A DNA stretch of 18,848 nt, from assembly GCA_015490475.1 (NCBI GenBank), contig WFXT01000014.1:1-18848 (forward strand), given 5' to 3'. The position numbers and the translations under genes are program-made. The notes under the pieces were generated by a model, which saw nothing but the letters and a program-made list of their open reading frames with translations, had not been told where the DNA came from and searched no databases. Positions 8,370 to 15,867 of this stretch are shown piece by piece. Numbering within the stretch: the stretch's first letter is position 1; each line of letters begins with the position of its first letter. Source of the DNA: Bacteroidota bacterium. GTDB taxonomy: Bacteria > Bacteroidota > Bacteroidia > JAADEI01.

Positions 8370-8528
8370 CTATCCTTTCACGTACAAGAAAATATAAGGC
8401 AAAACGAACCACACTAACACGGCAAAAACTATCCCAAACAATACAAAGGCTATAAGCATAGTGAGTGAAAAAGCCTTTAAACGATTTTCCAGATACTCGT
8501 CCCAATTAATTATTTCTTTTTCCTTCAT
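8370..8528 (-). CDS. 52-residue single-helix membrane protein
   Basis: A short frame from ATG 8528 to TAG 8370. It encodes a charged head (MKEKEIINWDEYLENRLKAF), a strongly hydrophobic helix at about residues 22-50 (SLTMLIAFVLFGIVFAVLVW, then FVLPYIFLYV) and a Lys-Gly tail. I do not recognise a family. It looks real because it has an amphipathic, acidic/basic N-terminus followed by one helix. It fills the gap between two same-strand genes, 21 bases after the coiled-coil membrane protein and 63 before korA. The most likely topology is an inner-membrane anchor with a short cytoplasmic head. It may be a partner of the upstream coiled-coil protein, but that is inferred from adjacency alone. Confidence 0.6.
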   Translation of the reverse strand: MKEKEIINWDEYLENRLKAFSLTMLIAFVLFGIVFAVLVWFVLPYIFLYVKG

Positions 8529-8549
8529 ACATCACGTTAATTAAGATAA

Positions 8550-8972
8550 CTATTTATCAAGAAAAATTTCCCAGAGTATAGGCACAAGAAACATAGCAAC
8601 TGCAACAATTATGCCCATAAAGGAAAACCCTACCCAGAAGGTAAATTTCATAACAGATATAAATTGGTCAAGGCGCTTGTTTATGTCATCAAACCTTTTA
8701 TCAATTTGTTCAAATCTTTTATCCATCTGCTGAAACTTCTCGTCAACTTGCTTAAACTTCAAATTCATTTCCTCCCTCAAAAACTCTATATCCTTGCGAA
8801 CTATTTCAATCTCCTTATGCAAAACTTCAACATCTTCCTTTGTTGCCAGATTCTCCTCTTGCATTATCTTAAAATCTTCAAGCACATTAGCAAGAAATGA
8901 AATTAAACGTTCATCTTCTATTCCATACTCCTTAGCTCTTCTTCTTACCATTATCAAGAATCCCTCTGCCAT
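8550..8972 (-). CDS. Coiled-coil protein with C-terminal membrane helix
   Basis: 140 residues. An N-terminal helical segment (1-45) is followed by a long coiled coil (about 45-105). Within it, residues 73-102 are four near-identical heptads (FKQVDEK, FQQMDKR, FEQIDKR, FDDINKR). A single hydrophobic helix covers about 111-134 (TFWVGFSFMGIIVAVAMFLV), then a short charged tail. The layout resembles Bdr/DUF1640-like coiled-coil membrane proteins of unknown function. It probably oligomerises in the cytoplasm while anchored by its C-terminus. The start at ATG 8972 is supported by GAGAAGG eight bases upstream. The gene lies 93 bases after upp, longer than most gaps in this run, so it may begin its own transcript with the 52-residue membrane protein and perhaps kor genes. 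Confidence 0.78.
   Translation of the reverse strand: MAEGFLIMVRRRAKEYGIEDERLISFLANVLEDFKIMQEENLATKEDVEVLHKEIEIVRKDIEFLREEMNLKFKQVDEKFQQMDKRFEQIDKRFDDINKRLDQFISVMKFTFWVGFSFMGIIVAVAMFLVPILWEIFLDK
8667..8756 (-). repeat. Imperfect 21-base tandem repeat coding coiled-coil heptads
   Basis: Four degenerate 21-base units encode the successive heptads FKQVDEK, FQQMDKR, FEQIDKR and FDDINKR. The units share a pattern ending in an Asp-Lys-Arg or Asp-Glu-Lys-like codon run. The similarity is strongest between the second and third units. This suggests growth of the coiled coil by in-frame duplication. Confidence 0.55.
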
Positions 8973-9065
8973 ATCACAACCTTCTCTTAATTAAACGTAT
9001 TCACCACATAAAAGGTTGCCGTACTGCATGCTAAAATGCTCAATTGTATTAAAGTTAATTACTTT

Positions 9066-9704
9066 TTAAGATGTCAGGTAGGCTCTATCTCCCGCATCAC
9101 CAATACCCGGAATAATAAAACCCTCTTTGTTTAACCCTTTATCTACCTGTGCTACATATAAAACAACTTCAGGATGCCTCCTTACTACTCTCTTAATACC
9201 CTCTGGTGCAGCAACAACATTTAAAGAAATTATCCTCTCTGGCTTATCTCTCTTAATACGCTCAATGGCTAAATCCAGTGTGCCACCTGTCGCAAGCATA
9301 GTATCCAGAATCAAAACTGTTTTATCTCTAAGGTCGGGCAAGCGATCATAAAATATTCGTGACTTTAAAGTTTCTTCGTCTCTTTTCATAGCAAGAAATC
9401 CAACAGAAGCATTAGGTAATATCTGGGAAACTCCTTCCAGTAAAGGAAGTCCTGCTCGCATGATAGCAACTAAAACATACATATCTTCTCTAAGTGATGG
9501 AAACAACTCAGTGTTTCCCCGCCACGTTGGAATAGCTTCCTCTTCAAGAACTTCGCCCCTTAAGGCTTCATAAACCAGTACGCGTCCTATTTCCTTGAGA
9601 ATTTCTCTTAACACATTTCCCCGGTTCCTAATGTCTCTTAGTTTGCTTATCAAGTGAGTCAGAACAGAATTTTGAACAACCTTAACATTGCCTTCAAAAT
9701 CCAT
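9066..9704 (-). CDS. upp: Uracil phosphoribosyltransferase
   Basis: 212 residues from ATG 9704. The enzyme makes UMP from uracil and PRPP in pyrimidine salvage, in the cytoplasm. The PRPP loop is LDTMLATGGT (133-142; most family members have Pro where this has Thr135). The uracil-binding segment is IPGIGDAGDR (198-207) near the C-terminus. The mid-protein 'AIMRAGLPLLEG' (80-91) also fits. The frame could be extended to GTG 9728, but the family normally begins a few residues before the 'KVVQNSVLTHLISKLR' stretch, so 9704 is preferred. No Shine-Dalgarno is evident for either. It lies 30 bases downstream of the YpdA-like gene, with no functional link that I can see. Confidence 0.92.
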   Translation of the reverse strand: MDFEGNVKVVQNSVLTHLISKLRDIRNRGNVLREILKEIGRVLVYEALRGEVLEEEAIPTWRGNTELFPSLREDMYVLVAIMRAGLPLLEGVSQILPNASVGFLAMKRDEETLKSRIFYDRLPDLRDKTVLILDTMLATGGTLDLAIERIKRDKPERIISLNVVAAPEGIKRVVRRHPEVVLYVAQVDKGLNKEGFIIPGIGDAGDRAYLTS

Positions 9705-9734
9705 ACTGAATGTGAAGATACACCACACAAGGTT

Positions 9735-10715
9735 TTAATGTCCTATCTGTTTCTTTCTCAACAAATCACTGACTATCAATCGGGCATGTAACCTGCCGTT
9801 TTCAATAAATATGTTTCCCACCTCACACCCACAAACCACCGAACCTGCAACATAAAGTCCAGAAACACTTGTCTCCATGGTTTCCGGATTATATATTGGC
9901 GTTTTCGTTGCTTCATCAACAGGAACACCAAACTTTCTTAACAATTCAACATTTGGCGTATATCCAATAAGCACAAGGACCTCATCACAACTTATAATAC
10001 TTTCCCCCTGTGGGGTCTGAAGCACTACTCCCTCTGGCACAAAATATTTAACAGTACTTTGCATATATGCCTTAATTGCCCCTTCTTTAATGCGATTTTC
10101 AATATCTGGTTTAAGCCAATATTTTACGGAAGGTGAAAATTCTGCCCTTCTATGAACAATAGTAACCTCTTTAGCCCCTGCACGATATATCTCCAGTGCT
10201 GCCTCAACTGCTGAATTGCCACCCCCTACAATAACAACCCTCTTACCCCAATATGCCAGTGCCTCTACATAACGATGTTTAACATGCGGAAGATTCTCTC
10301 CCGGAACATTTAACCTATTGGGATTTTCAAAATATCCGGTTGCAACAACAACATATTGGCTTGCATACTTTCTGCCCATGGAATCTTCAATAACAAAGCC
10401 CTCATGAGTCCGCAGAACACTTATAATAGGCGTGTTAGTCCTGACGTCAACGTCATAAAATTGTGCTACCTTCTGGTAATACGCCACTGCTTCAGCACGT
10501 GTAGGTTTAGGATGCGGAATCGTAAAAGGCAAATCTCCAATTTGCAATAAATCGGCAGTGGAAAAGAAAACCATATTAACAGGAAAATGCCTTATGTTCT
10601 CTGCTACAGTCCCTTTTTCAAAAACAACTGGTTTCAAGCCTGCTTGCTGAGCCTCCACGGCAACAGCCAAACCACACGGTCCCCCTCCTATGATGGCTAA
10701 TTCAATGTGTTCCAT
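9735..10715 (-). CDS. ypdA: YpdA/Bdr-family putative bacillithiol disulfide reductase
   Basis: 326 residues. FAD- and NADPH-dependent flavoprotein of the YpdA family, which reduces bacillithiol disulfide in Firmicutes and is common in Bacteroidota. The FAD-binding Rossmann motif is IIGGGPCGLA, whose cysteine is residue 14 when counted from ATG 10715. This is the conserved single redox cysteine of YpdA, in place of the CxxC of true thioredoxin reductases. The NADPH-binding motif is VIVGGGNSAVEAALE (161-175), followed by VHRR. 'VLVLIGYTPN' and 'GLYVAGSVVCG' mark the C-terminal FAD contact. An upstream ATG (10736) with AAGGA 11 bases before it would add seven residues; 10715 is chosen because it gives the family's usual N-terminus. 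It is the first gene of the minus-strand run and faces the G+C-rich operon. Confidence 0.85.
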   Translation of the reverse strand: MEHIELAIIGGGPCGLAVAVEAQQAGLKPVVFEKGTVAENIRHFPVNMVFFSTADLLQIGDLPFTIPHPKPTRAEAVAYYQKVAQFYDVDVRTNTPIISVLRTHEGFVIEDSMGRKYASQYVVVATGYFENPNRLNVPGENLPHVKHRYVEALAYWGKRVVIVGGGNSAVEAALEIYRAGAKEVTIVHRRAEFSPSVKYWLKPDIENRIKEGAIKAYMQSTVKYFVPEGVVLQTPQGESIISCDEVLVLIGYTPNVELLRKFGVPVDEATKTPIYNPETMETSVSGLYVAGSVVCGCEVGNIFIENGRLHARLIVSDLLRKKQIGH

Positions 10716-10970
10716 GCAAACGAAGTTAAATTGCATAAATCATTGCGTCCTTCGGAAGTATATTTCACAATAAACACCCGAGTTTCAGAATAGACACACC
10801 AACAAAAGGGTATCATCTGGATTAAGAGCCCTTTTCTGATAAACAAGCAGAGCAGGCTATTTTAAGGTATATCACCCATTTGATTATGATACATATGAGC
10901 AAGAAGGGAACTAAATTTTCATTCCCTCTCGTTTACTGTTTTAGATAACTAAAACACTAAATTATAAACC
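10716..10970. promoter_or_regulatory. Divergent regulatory spacer
   Basis: This 255-base AT-rich spacer separates the minus-strand run from the plus-strand operon and should hold promoters for both. I see no convincing Bacteroidota TTTG/TAnnTTTG promoter pair. It holds three inverted repeats: AAAAGGG (10804-10810) with CCCTTTT (10829-10835), AGGGAA (10905-10910) with TTCCCT (10922-10927), and the operator-like palindrome at 10938-10955. No small gene is apparent. Confidence 0.5.
10938..10955. promoter_or_regulatory. Likely GntR (YtrA-like) operator palindrome
   Basis: GTTTTAGATAACTAAAAC has perfect seven-base arms (GTTTTAG/CTAAAAC) around a four-base centre. It begins GT and ends AC, as GntR-family operators generally do. 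It lies 15 bases before the ATG of the ABC ATPase gene, the first gene of an operon that itself encodes a YtrA-like GntR regulator. Repression by overlap with the promoter or start region is therefore the natural reading. Binding is inferred. Confidence 0.6.
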
Positions 10971-11810
10971 ATGAATGCCGTAGAAATCAACCAATTGCGG
11001 TTCGGCTACGACCGAAAGCACCCTTTGTTTGAGGGTATTGACCTGACTTTCGCGCCCGGCCATGTGTATGGGCTGCTTGGACCTAATGGAGCCGGTAAAA
11101 CCAGCCTGCTGAAATTGATGGTTGGGGCATTGTTTCCTGACGCAGGGAACATCCAATTGTGGGGTGAAGAAGTGACTTGGCGTAAAGCCGAACCTTTGGC
11201 TCGCACCTATTTCCTGCAGGAAGAATTTGCTCTGCCGCCCTGGAAACCCGGACTGATTGCCTGGGCACACGGCAAGTTCTATCCCAATTTTTCTGAAGAG
11301 GCTTTCTGGCACGTGCTGGAACGACTGGGGGGCGTTCCCGACAAACCAGTGAGCAAATTCTCGCGGGGTATGAAACAAAAGGTCGCCATTGCTACGGCAC
11401 TGGCTGCCCAAACCGACCTGCTTTTGTTGGATGAGCCCTTCCGTGGATTAGATGTGCCTTCCCGTCGGGAATTCCGTCGGCTATTGATTGAGCATGCCAG
11501 TCCAGAGCGTGCCATCATCATTTCCACGCATGAACTTCGGGAAGTGCACAATTTGATTGACTATGTGGTATTTCTGTGGCAGGGCAAAGTCCTATTATCC
11601 GCGTCTATTGAAGGACTGGCGGCACTCGTAAGCACCGTGGAAGTGCCCGATAAACCCGAAAATGCTTTTTACTACGAAGAAAGTGCGGGTCAGTGGCGTG
11701 CCGTAGTGCCCGGACCTGCAAAGCAGGCGCTGGACCTGGAATTTTTATTCGTGGCTTTGACACGAAGCGAATCTTTAAGGACCTTCTTCACTAATGCTAA
11801 AATCCAATAA
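10971..11810 (+). CDS. ABC transporter ATP-binding protein (YtrB-like)
   Basis: 279 residues. All ATPase motifs are in place: Walker A GPNGAGKT (37-44), a Q-loop region near FLQEEF (81-86), signature SRGMKQK (131-137, the usual variant of LSGGQ in ABC-2 exporters), Walker B LLLDEP (151-156), D-loop GLD (159-161) and the switch histidine in STHELRE (His187). A C-terminal extension of about 70 residues is poorly conserved. It pairs with the permease that starts two bases after its stop, and together they should form an ABC-2-type exporter or a membrane-remodelling complex. The substrate is unknown. The G+C level jumps upward at this gene; arginine is mainly CGN, unlike the AT-rich spacer before it. 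Likely repressed by the GntR protein encoded two genes later, through the palindrome at 10938-10955. Confidence 0.92.
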   Translation: MNAVEINQLRFGYDRKHPLFEGIDLTFAPGHVYGLLGPNGAGKTSLLKLMVGALFPDAGNIQLWGEEVTWRKAEPLARTYFLQEEFALPPWKPGLIAWAHGKFYPNFSEEAFWHVLERLGGVPDKPVSKFSRGMKQKVAIATALAAQTDLLLLDEPFRGLDVPSRREFRRLLIEHASPERAIIISTHELREVHNLIDYVVFLWQGKVLLSASIEGLAALVSTVEVPDKPENAFYYEESAGQWRAVVPGPAKQALDLEFLFVALTRSESLRTFFTNAKIQ

Positions 11811-11812
11811 CC

Positions 11813-12514
11813 ATGCAAGCACTACGACAACTACTCTTTCGCGAGTGGCACCTGCGCCTTCGCTGGTACATCATAGCAATCCTTGCCATTGGGATTATTC
11901 TGGGGTTGCTCAATGCCAGTCTGGACGGTGCACTCTTTTTCCTGACGCTCGTCGGACTGGGATATGCCGCCCATTGGTTCTACGAATGGCGACAGGGTAC
12001 TTATCAGGCTGTCGCTTATCTTACGCTACCTGTCAGCATGGGCAAAAAATGGTTGAGCCGATGGCTGGTGCTGGCTTTTGTTCTTCCTGTGTGGATAATG
12101 CTTTGTGCAGGGCTCACCAACCTGATTGCCCACTGGCTTCACGGTGCAGCACTGGAGGATTTTGCCACTCTGTCGTCGTATCCTTTCACTTGGTGGATTG
12201 TTTCAGGTATTCTGGCAGTGGCAAGCCTGTATTTCCGAAAGGGAACACTAATTAAGACAGTGGTATTGCTGCTTATCATCCTGATTGTAGTGCAGGTCAT
12301 CGTGATGTTTGCGGTGGACTGGAGCCCGGTGATTCCACAAATCAGTGAATATGGAGGCTTTGTGCAACTGACCGGAAAATGGATATTGAGCCTGATTGCC
12401 TTTGGGGCAGGTATTGATTCGCTGGACAAGGGACTGGCTTATCTGATTGGCATCGTCACCGTGGGGTGGTTGTGGCTCATCCTGTGGATACGCTTTCGGG
12501 AAATAGAAGCCTGA
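11813..12514 (+). CDS. ABC-2-type transporter permease
   Basis: 233 residues, about six hydrophobic helices: near 19-36, 38-53, 86-108, 124-141, 146-168 and 211-227, with a further hydrophobic stretch near 190-202. The segment YLTLPVSMGKKWLSRWLVLA (about 69-88) is the 'LP-S-x-x-K' turn common in Bacteroidota ABC-2 permeases of this type. With the preceding ATPase it forms the inner-membrane part of the transporter. It starts two bases after the ATPase stop, and its TGA overlaps the ATG of the GntR gene by one base (TGATG), so the three are co-translated. The substrate cannot be read from the sequence. Confidence 0.82.
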   Translation: MQALRQLLFREWHLRLRWYIIAILAIGIILGLLNASLDGALFFLTLVGLGYAAHWFYEWRQGTYQAVAYLTLPVSMGKKWLSRWLVLAFVLPVWIMLCAGLTNLIAHWLHGAALEDFATLSSYPFTWWIVSGILAVASLYFRKGTLIKTVVLLLIILIVVQVIVMFAVDWSPVIPQISEYGGFVQLTGKWILSLIAFGAGIDSLDKGLAYLIGIVTVGWLWLILWIRFREIEA

Positions 12515-12906
12515 TGGGAGAACAATTTTCAGAACGGGAACCGATCTACCTGCAGATTGCCCGTCGCATCGGCGATGGCATTCTGGAGGGACGCTGGCAG
12601 GAGGGAGAACGCATTCCTTCGGTACGCGAAACTGCTGTGGCACTGGAAGTCAATCCGCTGACCGTGTTGCGTGCCTACGAATGGCTGGAACATCGTGGTA
12701 TCATTGAATCGCGACGTGGACGCGGCTATTTCGTCAAAGCAGGAGGACGGGAGCGCTGGCGCCAGTACCGACTGGAACGCTTCATTAACGAAGAATTGCC
12801 CGAACTGGAACAAACCCTACAACTGCTGGGCATTGACACCAGGCCCATCATTGAACAACTCAAACGTGAAATTGCTAAATCCATGAACCATGAAGCGGAA
12901 AAATAG
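12514..12906 (+). CDS. GntR-family transcriptional regulator, YtrA subfamily
   Basis: 130 residues. The winged helix-turn-helix covers about residues 8-75: 'PIYLQIARRIGDGILEGRW', 'GERIPSVRETAVALEVNPLT', 'VLRAYEWLEHRGIIESRRGR', 'GYFV'. The short helical tail (about 80-125) without a large effector domain places it in the YtrA subfamily. These usually repress their own operon with an ABC transporter; Bacillus YtrA responds to envelope-acting antibiotics. The frame is open up to an earlier ATG (12466), but 12514 matches the family start and overlaps the permease stop by one base (TGATG). It is the probable ligand of the palindrome at 10938-10955. Its 3' end overlaps the next gene by 17 bases. 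Confidence 0.9.
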   Translation: MGEQFSEREPIYLQIARRIGDGILEGRWQEGERIPSVRETAVALEVNPLTVLRAYEWLEHRGIIESRRGRGYFVKAGGRERWRQYRLERFINEELPELEQTLQLLGIDTRPIIEQLKREIAKSMNHEAEK

Positions 12907-13444
12907 CCTGTGGCTCGTGCTTGGTTTTATCGCTTACGGAGTGGGAATCTACGCATGGTTAACTGCCCGTGGTGTGCCTGAACTGGCAGAGTCTATGCAT
13001 TCACGCCTAAAGCCACATCGCAGCGGGCATATACTCATTTACGACAAATCTGTGCAGGACACGCTTATAGTTCCCGGCATGCTTCCTGCGGGCGTGGATT
13101 CCATCATCGTGGAGAACATGGCGTTTTTGTGGGTGCAAATGCAGTCTGCAGAGCGCCTTCCCAGAGTCTTTATTGCCCGACATATGGGTGGCATGCGGCT
13201 GGAGTGCCAGCGCCGGGTCAACACACTCAACCTGGAAGTGGCTGATATGGCTGTTATGACCCTGCAATGTAAGGCTGATACCTTACGCTTACTTGGCCGT
13301 GGAATGGGAAAACTCATCCTTGCTGGCGAATACAACTACGTGGTGGGCAAACTGCGCGACGCCTCCCTACTCACTTCCCGAGGGCAGGTAACCATCCATC
13401 ATCGTCAAATCCAGACCCATGACGGTGCTAAAGTGGCTCTGTAA
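12890..13444 (+). CDS. Membrane-anchored periplasmic protein of unknown function
   Basis: 184 residues. A single N-terminal helix (about 6-26, SLWLVLGFIAYGVGIYAWLT) should anchor it in the inner membrane with the rest in the periplasm. The remainder has short regular beta-strand-like phrases, such as 'VNTLNLEVADMAVMTLQCKA' then 'DTLRLLGRGMGKLILAGEYN', reminiscent of the right-handed beta-solenoid of GIN/DUF2807 proteins, but the match is too weak to name. It starts inside the GntR gene (17-base overlap) and ends inside the first receptor gene (26-base overlap), so it is part of the same translated chain. Its position suggests a periplasmic accessory of the transporter or receptors. No catalytic motif is visible. 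Confidence 0.72.
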   Translation: MKRKNSLWLVLGFIAYGVGIYAWLTARGVPELAESMHSRLKPHRSGHILIYDKSVQDTLIVPGMLPAGVDSIIVENMAFLWVQMQSAERLPRVFIARHMGGMRLECQRRVNTLNLEVADMAVMTLQCKADTLRLLGRGMGKLILAGEYNYVVGKLRDASLLTSRGQVTIHHRQIQTHDGAKVAL

Positions 13445-15839
13445 GGTTTTCCTTGCTGGTCTTATTCTGCCATTTGTAGCGTGGGCGCAATGGCAACCGC
13501 CTGCGACCAAAGTGGCGCTTTCATTCAAATTGAAAGATGGCCAGAGTGAAGAGCCGGTCGTCGGTGCCGTGGTGCAGGTAACGAGTCCGGCAGACTCTTC
13601 CCTTGCCATCACGGGCTTTTCCGACGAACATGGGGCAGTGGAAACGATGGTGCCTGCTTATATTCCATTAACCGTGCGCATCAGCCACGCTTTTTATCGC
13701 GACACCGTAATTCACATCGGAATTTTGAAAGAAAATACCTTCTGGGGCACTGTTTTGCTTACACCGGCCACACAGAAATTACCGGAGGTAACGATCAAAG
13801 CAAAAGGCGTAGAAACCGAATTTGAGCGTAAAGAATATGTCGTTACCGAGCGGATGCGTAAACAGGCAGTGACGACCACCGACCTGCTCAAGCAATTGCC
13901 CGAAATCCAGTATGACCCGTTTCGGGACCAAATTCTCGTCCAGGGCAAGATGAAGGTGCTCTATCTGGTCAATGGCATTGAGAAACCGGCTGAATATGTC
14001 AAATCCATTTCACCAAAGCGTATTCTGAAAATTGAAATCTACCGTAATCCGATTGGACGCTATGCACTGGAAGGCTATGATGCCGTCATCAATATAATCT
14101 TGCGGGATGACTATGTGGGCGTGGAAACGACCGTTAGTGGCTTCGGTTCGCTATCCACCACCCGCCGATATGTCCCGGGCAATGTGCCGTTTGTCTTTAG
14201 TGCAGCGCGTCTGTCCCTGGTGCGGTATAAGACCACCTTTCGCCTGTCTTTCTACAACTGGCGCTACCATTCTTTTGCCCGAAGTGTGGATTCTTTCCTT
14301 AAGAACGATTTTCCGGTATGGGTACAAGGGACATCACCCGACGATTGGAATGCTGAAAGCAAAGGATGGGGCTATTCAGTGTATGGCGGGCTGGACTGGA
14401 AACCGTCTGTGAACCACATGCTGGTGCTGGATTTTAACGGCGGTGGCATCCTGACGCCATACTATTCGCATAGCGAACGACAGGCAACCTGGCAAGGCGG
14501 CACATTGACTGCACGCAACACTTCCGAAAGCAAGCCCACCAACGCAAGCCTCATGTTAACCCACCGATGGCAATTTGGTCGCGATGCCCACCTGCAAACG
14601 GCTCTCTCTGGCGGAACACAAAATACCACGTCGGTCTCGGAATATGGCGAGCAGACCATTGGCAACGACTGGAATATACGCCAGGTGCAGAAGAATGAGG
14701 GCATCCATTGGAAAGCCTACAGTGAATGGGAAGGTCCACTGTGGGGCGAACGCCTGAACCTGCTGGCAGGGGCTCTATATGAACAAAACCTGCAATATTC
14801 ACGCCTGAAAGTGAATGTCAACGACGGGGGTTTTTCCGCGACCTTGCCCGAGGTCAAAAGCCGAACCCATTCGCTAAAACCTTATGCCTACCTGACATGG
14901 CGTGTGATTAAAAATGTGAAGTTTCGCCTTGGTACGGGGGTGAATTATTTGCAGTTTGTGGTGAACGATACGGTGAATGACGCCTTTTTCTACTGGGAGC
15001 CACGCATAGACCTGAACTGGTCCGCGGGCAAGATGGCGAATGTGTCACTGTCTTTTGATATGGACGTGAAGACGCCGACGGCAGCCCAACTGCTGACCGC
15101 CGGCATTGTGAAAAACCGTCTGGTCGTGAACATGGGTAACGAAAATCTGCGTCCTTATCCGACCTATCGTTTGCGTCTGACCGTGGATGCCTTTGGCGGC
15201 TACTTTTCCCTGACGCCTTATTACCACTGGGCAAATAACGAAATCCAGCGTGTGTGGCTGCCACTGACGGATTCCCTGCTGGCAGTGAAGCCGGTGCAGG
15301 GCGTGAAACGTCGCCAGTGGGGCATTCGTTTTTCATTGCCTGTGCCCTTATACAAGCGCTATGTGGTAGCAATGGTTTTTGGCGATTACTCGGTAGTGTC
15401 ATTGCAGTGGCAGGACGTTGCCAACCGTGGTTCCACATTTACTACCTGGGCAATGGTGATGTACAACAATCCCGAAAAGGGCGTGATGGCGGGGGCAGGG
15501 CTTGCCAACCGAATCGTGCCGAGACCCACGTTGCAGGGCACCGAGATGACCATGGACGAAGGTGGTGGCGACTTTGCCGGCATCTTTGTCCAAAAAATGC
15601 TCTGGAAACGCCGCCTTTCCGTAATGCTGTTTTACACGCTTCCCATGGTGTTCAAACCCATTGATGAAACGTTTGTTACGACCGTAGAAACTGCCGATTG
15701 GCACATTGTCCAGAAAAGCCACAGTCCATTCATGCAGGGACTGGTCGGTTTAAACGTGAGCGTCAATTTTTCAAAGGGCAAAATTGTAAAAGGCAAGCAG
15801 GCACCTGCCCAACAGAAAGGCTTTTTATTCGGCATGTAA
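13419..15839 (+). CDS. Outer-membrane beta-barrel/TonB-dependent receptor-like protein (first of two)
   Basis: 806 residues. A signal peptide covers about 1-23 (FLAGLILPFVAWA, then QW). A carboxypeptidase-regulatory-like beta-sandwich follows (about 31-115), then the linker LPEVTIKAK (121-129). A plug-like region (about 130-240) contains 'TTTDLLKQLPEIQYDPFRDQ', 'VLYLVNGIEKPAEYVKSISP' and 'IEIYRNPIGRYALEGYDAVI'. The rest is alternating-strand barrel sequence rich in Trp and Tyr. This is the Bacteroidota 'outer membrane beta-barrel family' related to TonB-dependent receptors. It ends QQKGFLFGM, not in the aromatic residue typical of barrels. It overlaps the preceding gene by 26 bases, and a second receptor starts 28 bases after it. 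The ligand is unknown. Confidence 0.87.
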   Translation: MTVLKWLCKVFLAGLILPFVAWAQWQPPATKVALSFKLKDGQSEEPVVGAVVQVTSPADSSLAITGFSDEHGAVETMVPAYIPLTVRISHAFYRDTVIHIGILKENTFWGTVLLTPATQKLPEVTIKAKGVETEFERKEYVVTERMRKQAVTTTDLLKQLPEIQYDPFRDQILVQGKMKVLYLVNGIEKPAEYVKSISPKRILKIEIYRNPIGRYALEGYDAVINIILRDDYVGVETTVSGFGSLSTTRRYVPGNVPFVFSAARLSLVRYKTTFRLSFYNWRYHSFARSVDSFLKNDFPVWVQGTSPDDWNAESKGWGYSVYGGLDWKPSVNHMLVLDFNGGGILTPYYSHSERQATWQGGTLTARNTSESKPTNASLMLTHRWQFGRDAHLQTALSGGTQNTTSVSEYGEQTIGNDWNIRQVQKNEGIHWKAYSEWEGPLWGERLNLLAGALYEQNLQYSRLKVNVNDGGFSATLPEVKSRTHSLKPYAYLTWRVIKNVKFRLGTGVNYLQFVVNDTVNDAFFYWEPRIDLNWSAGKMANVSLSFDMDVKTPTAAQLLTAGIVKNRLVVNMGNENLRPYPTYRLRLTVDAFGGYFSLTPYYHWANNEIQRVWLPLTDSLLAVKPVQGVKRRQWGIRFSLPVPLYKRYVVAMVFGDYSVVSLQWQDVANRGSTFTTWAMVMYNNPEKGVMAGAGLANRIVPRPTLQGTEMTMDEGGGDFAGIFVQKMLWKRRLSVMLFYTLPMVFKPIDETFVTTVETADWHIVQKSHSPFMQGLVGLNVSVNFSKGKIVKGKQAPAQQKGFLFGM

Positions 15840-15867
15840 GGCATCAGAAAACCAAAATCGGGTAGCC

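Noticed and set aside
10962..11411. 149-residue minus-strand frame opposite the ABC ATPase gene
   Set aside because: It lies wholly over the ATPase, which has every catalytic motif in order. The antisense frame has no recognisable family and is typical of G+C-richer coding DNA.
14908..15438. 176-residue minus-strand frame inside the first receptor gene
   Set aside because: It is rich in Pro, Ser and Arg with no domain pattern, and is fully covered by a real beta-barrel gene.
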